From contig NZ_FTLX01000001.1 of the NCBI RefSeq assembly GCF_900156125.1, positions 434,001-498,000 of the forward strand: a stretch of DNA of 64,000 bases, given 5' to 3'. Position numbers and translations under genes: made by a program. Source of the stretch: Domibacillus enclensis (GTDB taxonomy: Bacteria > Bacillota > Bacilli > Bacillales > Domibacillaceae). Of the stretch, positions 37,696 to 46,386 are shown in pieces; positions within the stretch are counted from its first letter, which is position 1, and the number at the start of each line of letters is the position of its first letter. Below the pieces are notes generated by a model that was not told the DNA's origin, searched no databases, and saw only the letters and a program-made list of their open reading frames with translations.

Positions 37696-39217
37696 GCTGG
37701 TCCCCTCCTTTAAACAGTGAAAGAATCCCTTCTAGCTTTTGAACGATGTCAACGCCTGATGCAACTTGACCGTCTATCACTGCTTTATTCCACTTGCCGG
37801 CTATTTCCACTTTTACTGCAGCGGAAGACTTTTTCACGTCTGCTGCCACCTTTTCGGCCAGCTTGTCATACCATTCGTCGGTTCCGCAAATACAGTAATA
37901 CGGCAGATTCGTTTGGTCGACAAATGCTTTAGCCTCTTCCGCTGATTTGCAAATGCCCGAGCGATTTGAAGTAATTCCCGCAACGGACATGACCCCTTCC
38001 ACATAGTCTGCGCGTGGCTTATGCTCCTTTACATCTCCAAGACAAATCAGCCCGATCTCGACCGACTGACCAGTTTGTTCGATACGCATCGAATGTAAAC
38101 GAAGCTGTTCAAATGGTTCCGCCATTCGTTTTGGTTTAATGGGTTTTATTGCGGCGCCCTCGCCTTTATAAGAAGCTTTTTTTTGACGAGCCGACTTTAG
38201 CTGCTCAGGAAGGTTCGCATACATATTGGTTCCAATCATGTGCACCTGCCGGGTGGCTATCTTATGTCTGCGTTCTTCGTAAACTGCCTGAATGTCCCGT
38301 TGAATCGTTCCAGCCTTGAGCACGTCTCCAATGCCCCCTGCTTCTTCAATGTCCGCAAACAAATCCCAGGCGAGACGGCCGGTTTCATTTGTGAGCGCTT
38401 CAATATAATAAGACCCTCCTGCAGGATCGATCACTTTATCCAGCAGCGCTTCATGCTGCAGCAGGTGTGGAATCGCAGCCGCTAATCGTTTTGAATGCGC
38501 TGCTGGCTCATCCGTTATGTCATCGAAAGGCTTCACAGTTACGTAATCAGCGCTTCCGATCACTGCAGCAAAAGCCGTACTTCCTGCTCTTAACATATTT
38601 ACATGCGGATCAAGCAGCGACATTGCCGCTTCACTCGTTTCCACACTAATAAGCGGCTTTATGCTTTCGTCCAGCTCAAATGCTTGTGTAAAGGCATGCC
38701 AAAGTGTTTTAAAGGCCCGAAGCTTCGCGATCTCTGTGAAAAAGACCGAGCCTGCCGCAAAATGAAACAAAAAGGCAGATGCAGCCTGATTTTTATCTGA
38801 GGCGATTTTCAAGTGATGAGCCGCTTCCGAAAGCGCCAAGGCCAGCTCCTGTACAGCATGAGCCCCGCCCATATGATAAGGGACTGTATTAATCGCAATC
38901 TGTTGATGATTATGTAGGTTCTGGATAGCCGAATCCGTTGGAAAAACACCTGCTGCCGCACCGGATGAAATAAGGTCTTGTTCAAGCGTCGGACTCGTTT
39001 TCGGGAACGCTTGAGGGAAGTGAAAGCCTCTAGTAAACGGGGCTTGCCCTGGCAACGTTTCCTCCGACGGCCGGTCTTCCTTCGTGTAAAGTGGCTTCAG
39101 CTCTATGCCTTCAGCCGTTTTGGTTGTGACTCCTGACAGGGAGCGCCCTTTTAATGAGGCTTCTGCCGCGATAACCCAGTCATTGATCGATACCGATGGA
39201 AAGGTTTCATTTTTCAA
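37667..39217 (-). CDS. mutA: Methylmalonyl-CoA mutase small subunit
   Basis: Non-catalytic partner of MutB in the heterodimeric mutase. It keeps the barrel fold ([26 protein letters not shown] at the start, [15 protein letters not shown] near residue 295) but the C-terminal region lacks a DxHxxG motif, as expected for this subunit. Start is TTG 39217, seven bases after GGGGTG; the frame to 39304 crosses the promoter. 516 residues. First gene of mutA-mutB-meaB, behind a promoter overlapped by a palindrome. Confidence 0.92.
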   Translation of the reverse strand: MKNETFPSVSINDWVIAAEASLKGRSLSGVTTKTAEGIELKPLYTKEDRPSEETLPGQAPFTRGFHFPQAFPKTSPTLEQDLISSGAAAGVFPTDSAIQNLHNHQQIAINTVPYHMGGAHAVQELALALSEAAHHLKIASDKNQAASAFLFHFAAGSVFFTEIAKLRAFKTLWHAFTQAFELDESIKPLISVETSEAAMSLLDPHVNMLRAGSTAFAAVIGSADYVTVKPFDDITDEPAAHSKRLAAAIPHLLQHEALLDKVIDPAGGSYYIEALTNETGRLAWDLFADIEEAGGIGDVLKAGTIQRDIQAVYEERRHKIATRQVHMIGTNMYANLPEQLKSARQKKASYKGEGAAIKPIKPKRMAEPFEQLRLHSMRIEQTGQSVEIGLICLGDVKEHKPRADYVEGVMSVAGITSNRSGICKSAEEAKAFVDQTNLPYYCICGTDEWYDKLAEKVAADVKKSSAAVKVEIAGKWNKAVIDGQVASGVDIVQKLEGILSLFKGGDQRDAKGNESI

Positions 39218-39245
39218 ATTACTACACCCCTTCATTTTGGAATCG

Positions 39246-39280
39246 TTTACATTATATATTGTAATATAAACCTGCTTCAA
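39246..39280 (-). promoter_or_regulatory. Promoter and palindromic operator of mutA-mutB-meaB
   Basis: Minus-strand TTGAAG (39280-39275) and a perfect TATAAT (39256-39251) are 18 bases apart. A 25-base imperfect palindrome with arms TTTACATTA and TAATATAAA (39246-39270) covers the -10 box and most of the spacer. That geometry suggests repression. The sequence does not match sites I know for FadR, CodY, CcpA or BkdR. Confidence 0.65.
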
Positions 39281-39394
39281 GAAGCAACAATGCCTATTGG
39301 CCAAAAGATGAAAATTGAGCGCCCGCGTGCTATGCTAGTAATAACTTATCAGGCTGCTTGGTAAGTCAATTTTTTAATTCAGGAGAGAAAAAGG

Positions 39395-40255
39395 ATGAAA
39401 AAATGTATCAGTTTGCTTGGCCTTGCTGTTTTCAGCTTTGGTACGATGGTTTCGGCTGACAGTGTGCCCGGTGACGTCATTGTCACACTGGGTGAAAACC
39501 TGACACCTGCTCAAAAAGAGCAGCTGCTCGAAGAAATGGACGTTCCGGCGGAAGTTGAAACGATTACCGTCTCCAATGCAGAAGAACATCAATATTTAGG
39601 TGATTACATTCCAAAGGCGCAAATCGGCACAAAAGCCATTTCCTCCAGCAAAATTACCACAGCTGAAGCCGGTGCCGGATTAAACGTAGAAACGAACAAC
39701 ATCACATGGGTATCAAAAGAAATGTATACGAATGCCCTGACAACAGCCAGTGTCACAGATGCCGAGATTTACATTACAGCCCCATTTGAGGTGTCCGGCA
39801 CAGCTGGCTTAACAGGAATTATTAAAGCGTATGAAACGACGACCGGCGAAGAAATTCCGGAAGAGCAAAAGCAAGTCGCCAACGAAGAGATGGTCACAAC
39901 CGCTCAGCTCGGCGATGACATTGGCCAGGAGGAAGCGACTACTTTGATTGAACGGATTAAAGAAGAGGTCGCTGCCCAAAACCCTGAGACCATACAAGAA
40001 ATTCAAGTGATCATTAACAATATTTCAAACGAATTGAACATTACACTGACCGATGCCCAGGTAGACCAGCTCGCCGCCCTTTTTGACAAGATGAAAGACT
40101 TGAATATTAACTGGGATCAAGTGAACGAGCAAATTGACAAAGCAAAGGAACAGTGGGACAGCTTTAAAAGCTCTGAAGAAGGACAAGGTATTCTGCAGTC
40201 CATTATTACCTTTCTCCAGTCCATCGTAGACGCCATTGCCGGTCTCTTTAAATAA
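39395..40255 (+). CDS. ypuA: DUF1002 secreted protein YpuA
   Basis: Secreted protein of unknown function with a cleavable signal peptide (KKCISLLGLAVFSFGTMVSA, residues 2-21). The DUF1002 domain follows with GDVIVTLGENLTPAQKEQLLEEM, AISSSKITTAEAGAGLNVETNNI and ITAPFEVSGTAGLTGIIKAYE; a helical C-terminal part ends in a hydrophobic amphipathic stretch. 286 residues, aligning over its length with B. subtilis YpuA, which is induced by cell-wall stress. In B. subtilis it lies near lysA; here it stands between the mutase and bkd operons. GGAGAG precedes the ATG. Confidence 0.9.
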   Translation: MKKCISLLGLAVFSFGTMVSADSVPGDVIVTLGENLTPAQKEQLLEEMDVPAEVETITVSNAEEHQYLGDYIPKAQIGTKAISSSKITTAEAGAGLNVETNNITWVSKEMYTNALTTASVTDAEIYITAPFEVSGTAGLTGIIKAYETTTGEEIPEEQKQVANEEMVTTAQLGDDIGQEEATTLIERIKEEVAAQNPETIQEIQVIINNISNELNITLTDAQVDQLAALFDKMKDLNINWDQVNEQIDKAKEQWDSFKSSEEGQGILQSIITFLQSIVDAIAGLFK

Positions 40256-40257
40256 AA

Positions 40258-40292
40258 ACAAAAACAGGTTCTCTCGGCGAGAACCTGTTTTT
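40258..40292. terminator. Terminator between ypuA and bkdB
   Basis: AAAACAGGTTCTC (40261-40273) pairs with GAGAACCTGTTTT around a five-base loop, with A and T runs outside. It sits between converging genes and can act in both directions. Confidence 0.8.
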
Positions 40293-40326
40293 CATGCTTT
40301 TGAAAGTCTCTGCCGGTTAACAGACT

Positions 40327-41511
40327 CTAGTAAATTGGCATCGTTTCTTCGGATGCGGCTTCGAGCAATTCTTTCACCCGCTGCATGAACCGGCCGCAAA
40401 TGAGGCCGTCAAGCACACGGTGGTCGAGCGACAGGCACAGGTTGACCATGTCGCGCACAGCGATCATGCCATCGATGATCACGGGTCTTTTGACGATCGA
40501 TTCCACCTGCAGAATGGCGGCCTGCGGATAATTAATGATGCCCATTGACTGGACAGAGCCAAACGAGCCGGTATTATTAACGGTAAAGGTGCCGCCGTTC
40601 ACATCTTCCGCTGAAAGAGTACCTGATCGTGCTTTTCGGGCTAACTCGTTCACGTCTCTGGCGATGCCTTTAATGGATTTTTCATCGGCCTGCTTGACGA
40701 CCGGAACGAACAGCTTGTCATCCGCTGCCACCGCGATGGAAATATGGATGTCTTTTTTGCGCACGATATGGTCTCCTGCCCACATGGCATTCATTTCGGG
40801 GAACTCCTTGAGTGCCCGCGCCACTGCCTTCACAAAAAAAGCAAAGTACGTCACATTGTAGCCTTCCGCTTTTTTAAACGATTCTTTTACAGCCTCCCGA
40901 TAGCGAACCAGATTTGTTGCATCCACTTCGATCATCATCCACGCATGCGGCACTTCCTGCATCGTTTTCACCATATTGGCTGCTACTGTTTGTTTAATGC
41001 CGTCCACCGGCACAATCGTATGCCGTTCGTCCTCTGTTGATGAAGCGGCGAATTCGCTAATCTGTACTCCGTCACTGCCATGATCAATAACGTGCTGGAC
41101 ATCCTTTCTCGTTACACGTCCGCCCCGCCCGCTTCCTTTTACTTTCGACAAGTCGATGTGATGAAGCTGAGACAATTTTAAAACAGCGGGTGAAAAACGG
41201 CCGCTTTGATTCTGTTCCTTGTTTTCCTGCATGGTGGAAGTCTCAGGCTGCTCCTTGCCCGCTTCCGCTTCTTCCGTTTCGATCGTGCAGATCACGTCAT
41301 CTACCGCTATTTTTTCATCTTCTTTTGCCATTATTTCTTTTATTGTACCGGTATATGAGGAAGGAATATCTGCGGTCACTTTATCCGTCAGCACTTCAGC
41401 AATCGGATCATACTTCTGCACATGATCACCGGGTGCGACCAGCCACTTTGTAATCGTTCCTTCGGTGACACTTTCACCAAGCTTTGGCATTTTTACAGGT
41501 TGAATCGCCAT
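40327..41511 (-). CDS. bkdB: Branched-chain 2-oxo acid dehydrogenase E2 (dihydrolipoyl acyltransferase)
   Basis: Core acyltransferase of the branched-chain 2-oxo acid dehydrogenase complex. N-terminal lipoyl domain with lipoyl lysine K44 (VLTDKVTAD), a peripheral-subunit-binding domain (FSPAVLKLSQLHHIDLSKVKGSG, about 105-140) and the catalytic domain ending with the active-site motif DHRVLDG. 394 residues, one lipoyl domain. Last gene of lpdV-bkdAA-bkdAB-bkdB. It makes branched acyl-CoA used as fatty-acid primers or degraded. Confidence 0.95.
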   Translation of the reverse strand: MAIQPVKMPKLGESVTEGTITKWLVAPGDHVQKYDPIAEVLTDKVTADIPSSYTGTIKEIMAKEDEKIAVDDVICTIETEEAEAGKEQPETSTMQENKEQNQSGRFSPAVLKLSQLHHIDLSKVKGSGRGGRVTRKDVQHVIDHGSDGVQISEFAASSTEDERHTIVPVDGIKQTVAANMVKTMQEVPHAWMMIEVDATNLVRYREAVKESFKKAEGYNVTYFAFFVKAVARALKEFPEMNAMWAGDHIVRKKDIHISIAVAADDKLFVPVVKQADEKSIKGIARDVNELARKARSGTLSAEDVNGGTFTVNNTGSFGSVQSMGIINYPQAAILQVESIVKRPVIIDGMIAVRDMVNLCLSLDHRVLDGLICGRFMQRVKELLEAASEETMPIY

Positions 41512-41529
41512 GCTTTCTCCTTCTTTCCG

Positions 41530-42513
41530 TTAAAATTCTGCGAGATCACGCATCGCTTTTTCTACTTTTTCAGGGCTCATCATGAAATATTTCTCCATTG
41601 GCAGCGCGTACGGCATAGCCGGAACATCAGGTCCCGCAAGACGGTTGATCGGTGCATCCAAATCAAACAGGCAATGCTCAGCGATGATGGCAGCCACTTC
41701 ACTCATGACACTGCCTTCTTTGTTGTCCTCTGTCACGAGAAGCACCTTGCCCGTTTTGCTGGCTGATTCAATAATGGTCTCCTTATCAATCGGATATACC
41801 GTTCGCAAATCAACGACTTCTGCTTGAATCCCGTCCTGTGCAAGCTTTTCTGCCGCCTGTAGCGCAAAGTGAACAGAAAGGCCGTATGTAATGACGGTCA
41901 AGTCCTCTCCCTTTCGTTTCACATCGGCTTTGCCGATCGGCAGCACGTAATCATCGTCCGGCACTTCCCCTTTAATCGACCGGTACGCTTTTTTATGCTC
42001 AAAAAACAAAACAGGGTCTTCGTCACGAATCGCCGCTTTCAAGAGACCTTTTACGTCATAAGGAGTGGACGGCATGACAATTTTCAAGCCGGGCTGATTG
42101 GCGAAGATCGCTTCAACAGACTGTGAATGATAAAGAGCACCGTGAATCCCACCGCCGTACGGAGCTCGAATGACGATCGGGCAATGCCAGTCATTGTTTG
42201 AGCGGTAGCGGATTCGCGCAGCTTCTGAAATGATTTGATTCACCGCCGGCATAATAAAGTCCGCAAACTGCATTTCAGCAACCGGCCGTTTCCCCGCCAT
42301 TGACGCACCAATGGCGACTCCGGCAATCGCTGATTCAGCAAGAGGCGTATCCAGAACACGCGCTTCGCCAAACTGCTCATACAGCCCTTCTGTTGCTTTA
42401 AACACACCGCCTTTTTTGCCGACGTCTTCTCCGAGGATAAACACATTGGAATCCCGTTCCATTTCTTCCCGGAGGGCCATCGTAACTGCTTCGATATACG
42501 AAATAATCGCCAT
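41530..42513 (-). CDS. bkdAB: Branched-chain 2-oxo acid dehydrogenase E1 beta subunit
   Basis: Beta subunit of the thiamine-diphosphate E1 component. Transketolase-type pyrimidine domain: LGEDVGKKGGVFKATEGLYEQFGEARVLDTPLAESAIAG, then FADFIMPAVNQIISEAARIRYRSN; C-terminal transketolase domain with VTEDNKEGSVMSEVAAI. 327 residues. AAAGGAGGGGA precedes the ATG; three bases separate it from bkdAA. Confidence 0.95.
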   Translation of the reverse strand: MAIISYIEAVTMALREEMERDSNVFILGEDVGKKGGVFKATEGLYEQFGEARVLDTPLAESAIAGVAIGASMAGKRPVAEMQFADFIMPAVNQIISEAARIRYRSNNDWHCPIVIRAPYGGGIHGALYHSQSVEAIFANQPGLKIVMPSTPYDVKGLLKAAIRDEDPVLFFEHKKAYRSIKGEVPDDDYVLPIGKADVKRKGEDLTVITYGLSVHFALQAAEKLAQDGIQAEVVDLRTVYPIDKETIIESASKTGKVLLVTEDNKEGSVMSEVAAIIAEHCLFDLDAPINRLAGPDVPAMPYALPMEKYFMMSPEKVEKAMRDLAEF

Positions 42514-42515
42514 CG

Positions 42516-43520
42516 TTATTCCCCTCCTTTTGTATCGGCGTACACGTGCTGCAAAGATGATTCAGGGCTCGCATAAGGCGCCTGCTCCGCGTAGTCTGTC
42601 GCTTCATTAATGATGTGCAGAATCTCTTGCTCCAGCTGCTGTTCCCGCTCCTCTGTTAAAAGCCCTGCTTCCTTCACATATGTACGAAACGAGAGCAACG
42701 GGTCCAGCTCTTTTGCTTTTTTCACTTCATCAGCTGTCCGATATGCCCGGTCATCGTCATCAGATGTGTGTGGTGTTAGTCTGCAGGTGATCGTTTCGAT
42801 TAATGTAGGGCCTTCACCTCGTCTGGCACGATCTGCAGCGTTTTTCACACACTGATACACCGCTATCGGATCATTTCCATCGATCGTAAAGCCCGGCATG
42901 CCGTATCCAACGGCTCGGTCCGAAATGTTTTTTGCTGCCACCTGCTTTGTGTACGGAACTGAAATGGCATATTGATTATTTTCACATAAAAAAATAACAG
43001 GTAATTGATGAACGCCGGCAAAGTTTGCGCCTTCATGAAAGTCTCCCTGATTAGAAGACCCTTCGCCGAACGTGACAAGAGAAACGATCGGCTTTTGATC
43101 CATTTTGGCTGCAAGAGCGATGCCTGCTGCATGAGGAACCTGCGTTGTCACGGGTGATGATCCTGTCACAATCCGATTTTTTCTTTGCCCAAAATGACCC
43201 GGCATTTGACGTCCGCCGGAGTTCGGGTCCTCTGCTTTGGCAAACGCCGACAGCATTAATTCTTTCACTGTCATGCCAAATGCTAAAACCGCGCCGAAAT
43301 CCCGGTAATAAGGCAGCAAATAATCCTCGTCACGATTTAATGCAAAGGCAGCCCCGATTTGTGCCGCCTCCTGTCCCTGTCCGGATACGACAAATGGGAT
43401 TTTGCCCGAACGGTTTAACAGCCACATTCTTTCATCGAGACGGCGTGTGAGCAGCATCATCTCATACATCTGGATGACCGTTTCATCTGTCAGTCCTGCT
43501 TGTTTATGCTTTTGGTCCAT
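42516..43520 (-). CDS. bkdAA: Branched-chain 2-oxo acid dehydrogenase E1 alpha subunit
   Basis: Alpha subunit of E1, decarboxylating 2-oxo acids from leucine, isoleucine and valine. The thiamine-diphosphate motif is GEGSSNQGDFHEG through ENNQYAIS; the phosphorylation-loop region HTSDDDDRAYR is present. I start at ATG 43520 after GAGGAG (334 residues, near the B. subtilis length); the longer frame to 43649 reads through the lpdV end. It lies 14 bases after lpdV. Confidence 0.95.
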   Translation of the reverse strand: MDQKHKQAGLTDETVIQMYEMMLLTRRLDERMWLLNRSGKIPFVVSGQGQEAAQIGAAFALNRDEDYLLPYYRDFGAVLAFGMTVKELMLSAFAKAEDPNSGGRQMPGHFGQRKNRIVTGSSPVTTQVPHAAGIALAAKMDQKPIVSLVTFGEGSSNQGDFHEGANFAGVHQLPVIFLCENNQYAISVPYTKQVAAKNISDRAVGYGMPGFTIDGNDPIAVYQCVKNAADRARRGEGPTLIETITCRLTPHTSDDDDRAYRTADEVKKAKELDPLLSFRTYVKEAGLLTEEREQQLEQEILHIINEATDYAEQAPYASPESSLQHVYADTKGGE

Positions 43521-43534
43521 GTTTATCGCTCCTC

Positions 43535-44950
43535 TTAAAAGTGAATGGCTTTGCCATCTAGCATTAATGCCGCTTCTCCCATCGCTTCTGACAGGGCAGG
43601 ATGAGGATGTACCATCGCGCCCATTTCCCAGCCGGAGGCATCCAGCCATTTGCCAAGTGCCGCCTCTGCTATTAATTCTGTCGCATGTGGGCCTACGATG
43701 TGAATACCGAGAAGATCATCTGTTTGTGCATCAGAAATCACTTTGACAAACCCGTCTGTTTCACCGTATACAATTGCTTTGCCGATAGCCGAAAACGGAA
43801 ACTTGCCGACTTTGACGTCCTTTTGCTGCTCCCGCGCCTGCTGTTCTGTTAAGCCGACACTGGCCGCTTCCGGATAGGAATAAATACAGCGGGGCACAAA
43901 CGTATAGTCAATCGGCTCAACCGCCTGTCCGGCCAAATGCTCCACAGCTGTTTTGGCTTCATACGCGGCCACATGAGCAAGCTGCAAGCCCCCCGTCACA
44001 TCACCAGCAGCATAAATGTGCGACTCTTTCGTCTGCATCCACTCGTTCACTTCGATACGTCCATTTTCAATGCTTATGTCCGTTTTTTCAAGCCCTATAT
44101 TTTCTACATTTCCTGTGCGCCCTGCTGCAATGAGCATGTGCTGAGCTGAAAATTCTTGGCCGTCCGCTGTTTGAATAGACACATGATCCGGATACGTTTG
44201 AAGAGTATCTGCTTGAACATCGGCTTTCACCACAATGTTCACCTTTCGTTTTTGGAGCTGCTTTTGCACTTCCGCTGATACGTCATGATCCTCCATTGGC
44301 AAAATCCGGTCCGCATATTCGAGCAGCGTCACACGGCTCCCGAAATCCGCCAGCATGGAAGCCCATTCCACACCGATTACGCCCCCGCCGACAATCAATA
44401 TGGAGGATGGGACTCTTTCCATTTCCAGTGCTTCCGTTGATGAAAGAATGCGTTCTCCATCTGGCTGTAAACCGGCAATAGAAGCAGGTCTTGATCCGGT
44501 GGCGATGATAATGTGCTTCGGCATAAGCATGACATTTTCCGATCCATCGTTCATCTCGACCGAAATGGTTCCTGTCATTGGAGAAAACAAAGAAGGACCT
44601 AGAATCCGTCCTGTTCCGTCATATAAATCGATGCTGCCTTTTTTCATTAACGAGAGAACGCCTTGATGCAGTGTATGTACAATCTCAGCCTTTCTTTCCT
44701 GCACACGGCTAAATTGCAGGTCTGTCTCACCGGTTTTAATGCCGAAAGCCGCCGCCTTTTTCACGGTACGGTACACTTCTGCACTTCTAAGCAGCGCTTT
44801 TGTCGGAATACATCCATGATGCAGACATGTACCGCCCAGCTTGCTTTCTTCCACTATCGCTGTTTGAAGCCCCAGCTGTGCTGCCCGAATTGCCGCTGTA
44901 TACCCGCCAATACCCCCACCTATAATGACCAGGTCATAATTTTTAGCCAT
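43535..44950 (-). CDS. lpdV: Dihydrolipoyl dehydrogenase E3 of the Bkd complex
   Basis: FAD disulfide oxidoreductase that reoxidises the E2 lipoyl group with NAD. FAD loop IIGGGIGGYTAA, redox cysteines C42 and C47 (GGTCLHHGCIPTKAL), NAD domain loop VGGGVIGVEWASML, and the C-terminal active-site base in HPHPALSEAMGEA. 471 residues. It opens the operon here; ptb, bcd, buk and bkdR, which precede it in B. subtilis, are absent. Confidence 0.95.
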   Translation of the reverse strand: MAKNYDLVIIGGGIGGYTAAIRAAQLGLQTAIVEESKLGGTCLHHGCIPTKALLRSAEVYRTVKKAAAFGIKTGETDLQFSRVQERKAEIVHTLHQGVLSLMKKGSIDLYDGTGRILGPSLFSPMTGTISVEMNDGSENVMLMPKHIIIATGSRPASIAGLQPDGERILSSTEALEMERVPSSILIVGGGVIGVEWASMLADFGSRVTLLEYADRILPMEDHDVSAEVQKQLQKRKVNIVVKADVQADTLQTYPDHVSIQTADGQEFSAQHMLIAAGRTGNVENIGLEKTDISIENGRIEVNEWMQTKESHIYAAGDVTGGLQLAHVAAYEAKTAVEHLAGQAVEPIDYTFVPRCIYSYPEAASVGLTEQQAREQQKDVKVGKFPFSAIGKAIVYGETDGFVKVISDAQTDDLLGIHIVGPHATELIAEAALGKWLDASGWEMGAMVHPHPALSEAMGEAALMLDGKAIHF

Positions 44951-44985
44951 AGTGACTCGCTCCTTTTTGATAACATTCCTTCATC

Positions 44986-45013
44986 ATTGTATACGGTTTT
45001 TAAAACTATGTCA
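44986..45013 (-). promoter_or_regulatory. Sigma-A-like promoter of the bkd operon
   Basis: Minus-strand TGACAT (45013-45008) and TACAAT (44991-44986), 16-base spacer, about 36 bases before lpdV. I found no TGGCAC-N5-TTGC element, the sigma-L promoter type that drives bkd in B. subtilis. Confidence 0.55.
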
Positions 45014-45050
45014 TGTAATAAAGGCTGATTTTTTATTTTTTTCGCGTTTC

Positions 45051-45078
45051 TTGACAAATAAAGCGGTTGCGCTATGAT
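45051..45078 (+). promoter_or_regulatory. Promoter of yqzF
   Basis: Perfect TTGACA (45051-45056) and TATGAT (45073-45078) with a 16-base spacer, 36 bases upstream of the yqzF start. Confidence 0.7.
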
Positions 45079-45114
45079 GTGGAATAGAAGCTTCATGGAA
45101 AGAAGGGTTTACGT

Positions 45115-45354
45115 ATGATCCGGATTATCGCTTTGCTTATCCTCGTTATTCCTGGCTTTTTAGCCGGTGTCGGGATTAAATTAATGCGCGACATGTTATT
45201 TGGCATTCTTCAGCCGCCGTTTCCACTGCTCTGGATGCAATTTTTAGCCGGCCTTCTCCTGTTTCTGGGCGGCCTTGGCTTTGTGGCCGGTTTTATTTTC
45301 AGACGGGACCGCAAGCAAAATAAAGTCCAGCCGAAGTTTCAAGATAAGGAATAA
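45115..45354 (+). CDS. yqzF: DUF2627 membrane protein YqzF
   Basis: Small membrane protein of unknown function. Two hydrophobic helices (residues 3-21 and about 42-64) flank the conserved GIKLMRDMLFGILQPPFPLLWMQFLAG, and a basic tail ends RRDRKQNKVQPKF. 79 residues, agreeing with B. subtilis YqzF. Own promoter, and convergent with spo0A, which it also neighbours in B. subtilis. Confidence 0.85.
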   Translation: MIRIIALLILVIPGFLAGVGIKLMRDMLFGILQPPFPLLWMQFLAGLLLFLGGLGFVAGFIFRRDRKQNKVQPKFQDKE

Positions 45355-45370
45355 CGCATGGCCGCAAATG

Positions 45371-45410
45371 AAAAAGCCGACCCATTGATTACCAATCGGT
45401 CGGTTTTTTC
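45371..45410. terminator. Terminator between yqzF and spo0A
   Basis: CCGACC and ATTG pair with CAAT and GGTCGG; AAAAAG and TTTTTT flank the stem, so it is usable by both converging genes. Confidence 0.75.
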
Positions 45411-45425
45411 TATTAGGAGCGGTTT

Positions 45426-46202
45426 TTAAGAAGCCATGTATTCGATACGGAGCTTGTCCGCCACCATAGCGATGAATTCACTATTTGTTGGCTTTGCCTT
45501 TGACACCGATACGGTATAACCGAACAGGGCGGCGATGGATTCCATGTTGCCCCGGCTCCAGGCGACTTCAATCGCATGGCGAATGGCACGCTCGACCCGG
45601 CTTGGTGTTGTATTGTATTTGCGGGCGATCTCAGGGTACAGCACCTTTGTGATAGAGCCCAATAATTCGATGTCATTAAACACCATTGTAATCGCTTCTC
45701 GCAAATACAAATATCCCTTAATGTGAGCGGGAACACCGATTTCATGAATGACGGCTGTAATGCTGGCGTCGATGTTTTTCTTTTGTTTTTTCGGTTCTTC
45801 TTTTCGTTCGATTCGCTGTCTCGGCTGCTCAATGCCGGCGACCTGCCTGATTTGATTGATTAAGCTTTCCATATCAAACGGTTTCAGCATAAAGTAAGAT
45901 GCACCGAGATCCACCGCTTTTTTCGTCACGTCCTCCTGCCCAAAAGCCGTCAGCATAATGACGTGAGGCTGTTTATGGCCACTTGACCGAAGCCGCTCTA
46001 AAACGGCAAGACCGTCCATATGCGGCATAATAATATCCAAAATGAGAACGTCCGCTTCCGCTTCAGGCAGCATGTCCAAACATTCTTGACCATTGTAGGC
46101 TGTTCCGGCAATGATCATGTCTTCCTGGCTTGTTACCACTTCCTCAAGAAGCTGAACGAGCTGCCGATTATCGTCTGCAATTGCCACCTTTATTTCACTC
46201 AA
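45426..46202 (-). CDS. spo0A: Sporulation master regulator Spo0A
   Basis: Phosphorelay-controlled transcription factor that starts sporulation. Receiver domain with acidic pocket D10-D11, phospho-acceptor D56 ([12 protein letters not shown]), MLTAFG and the LKPFDME lysine. The Spo0A-type C-terminal DNA-binding domain has [15 protein letters not shown] and the recognition helix region [21 protein letters not shown], near-invariant in the family. 258 residues. Upstream are three Spo0A-box-like sites, in line with autoregulation. Confidence 0.98.
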   Translation of the reverse strand: MSEIKVAIADDNRQLVQLLEEVVTSQEDMIIAGTAYNGQECLDMLPEAEADVLILDIIMPHMDGLAVLERLRSSGHKQPHVIMLTAFGQEDVTKKAVDLGASYFMLKPFDMESLINQIRQVAGIEQPRQRIERKEEPKKQKKNIDASITAVIHEIGVPAHIKGYLYLREAITMVFNDIELLGSITKVLYPEIARKYNTTPSRVERAIRHAIEVAWSRGNMESIAALFGYTVSVSKAKPTNSEFIAMVADKLRIEYMAS

Positions 46203-46252
46203 AATGATTCCTCCTCATTCCTCAACATCCTTAAGGTTATTCTAATGCTTTT

Positions 46253-46359
46253 TTCGACAAAGCGAAATGGATTCCTTTAAAAAATTCAAAATATTTATTT
46301 TACACGTTTTTTTGTCATTTTTCGACGTTTTTCACTTGTTTTCCCTCTATTATTCGTCA
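46253..46359 (-). promoter_or_regulatory. Spo0A boxes upstream of spo0A
   Basis: Three minus-strand matches to TGNCGAA: TGTCGAA at 46259-46253 (perfect), CGTCGAA at 46327-46321 (one mismatch) and TGACGAA at 46359-46353. They are spread over the 157-base region between spo0A and the spoIVB terminator. A weak sigma-A pair TTTCGC/TAGAAT with 17-base spacer lies over the nearest box. Confidence 0.55.
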
Positions 46360-46386
46360 AAAAAAAGAGCGCAGCTGCGCTCTTTA
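46358..46386 (-). terminator. Terminator of spoIVB
   Basis: Perfect palindrome AAAGAGCGCAG/CTGCGCTCTTT (46364-46385), with an unbroken T-run on the minus strand. The spoIVB stop codon abuts the left arm. Confidence 0.75.

Noticed and set aside
44951-45114. Sigma-L (-24/-12) promoter for bkd
   Set aside because: No TGGCAC-N5-TTGCW pattern on the minus strand; a sigma-A-like pair fits better.
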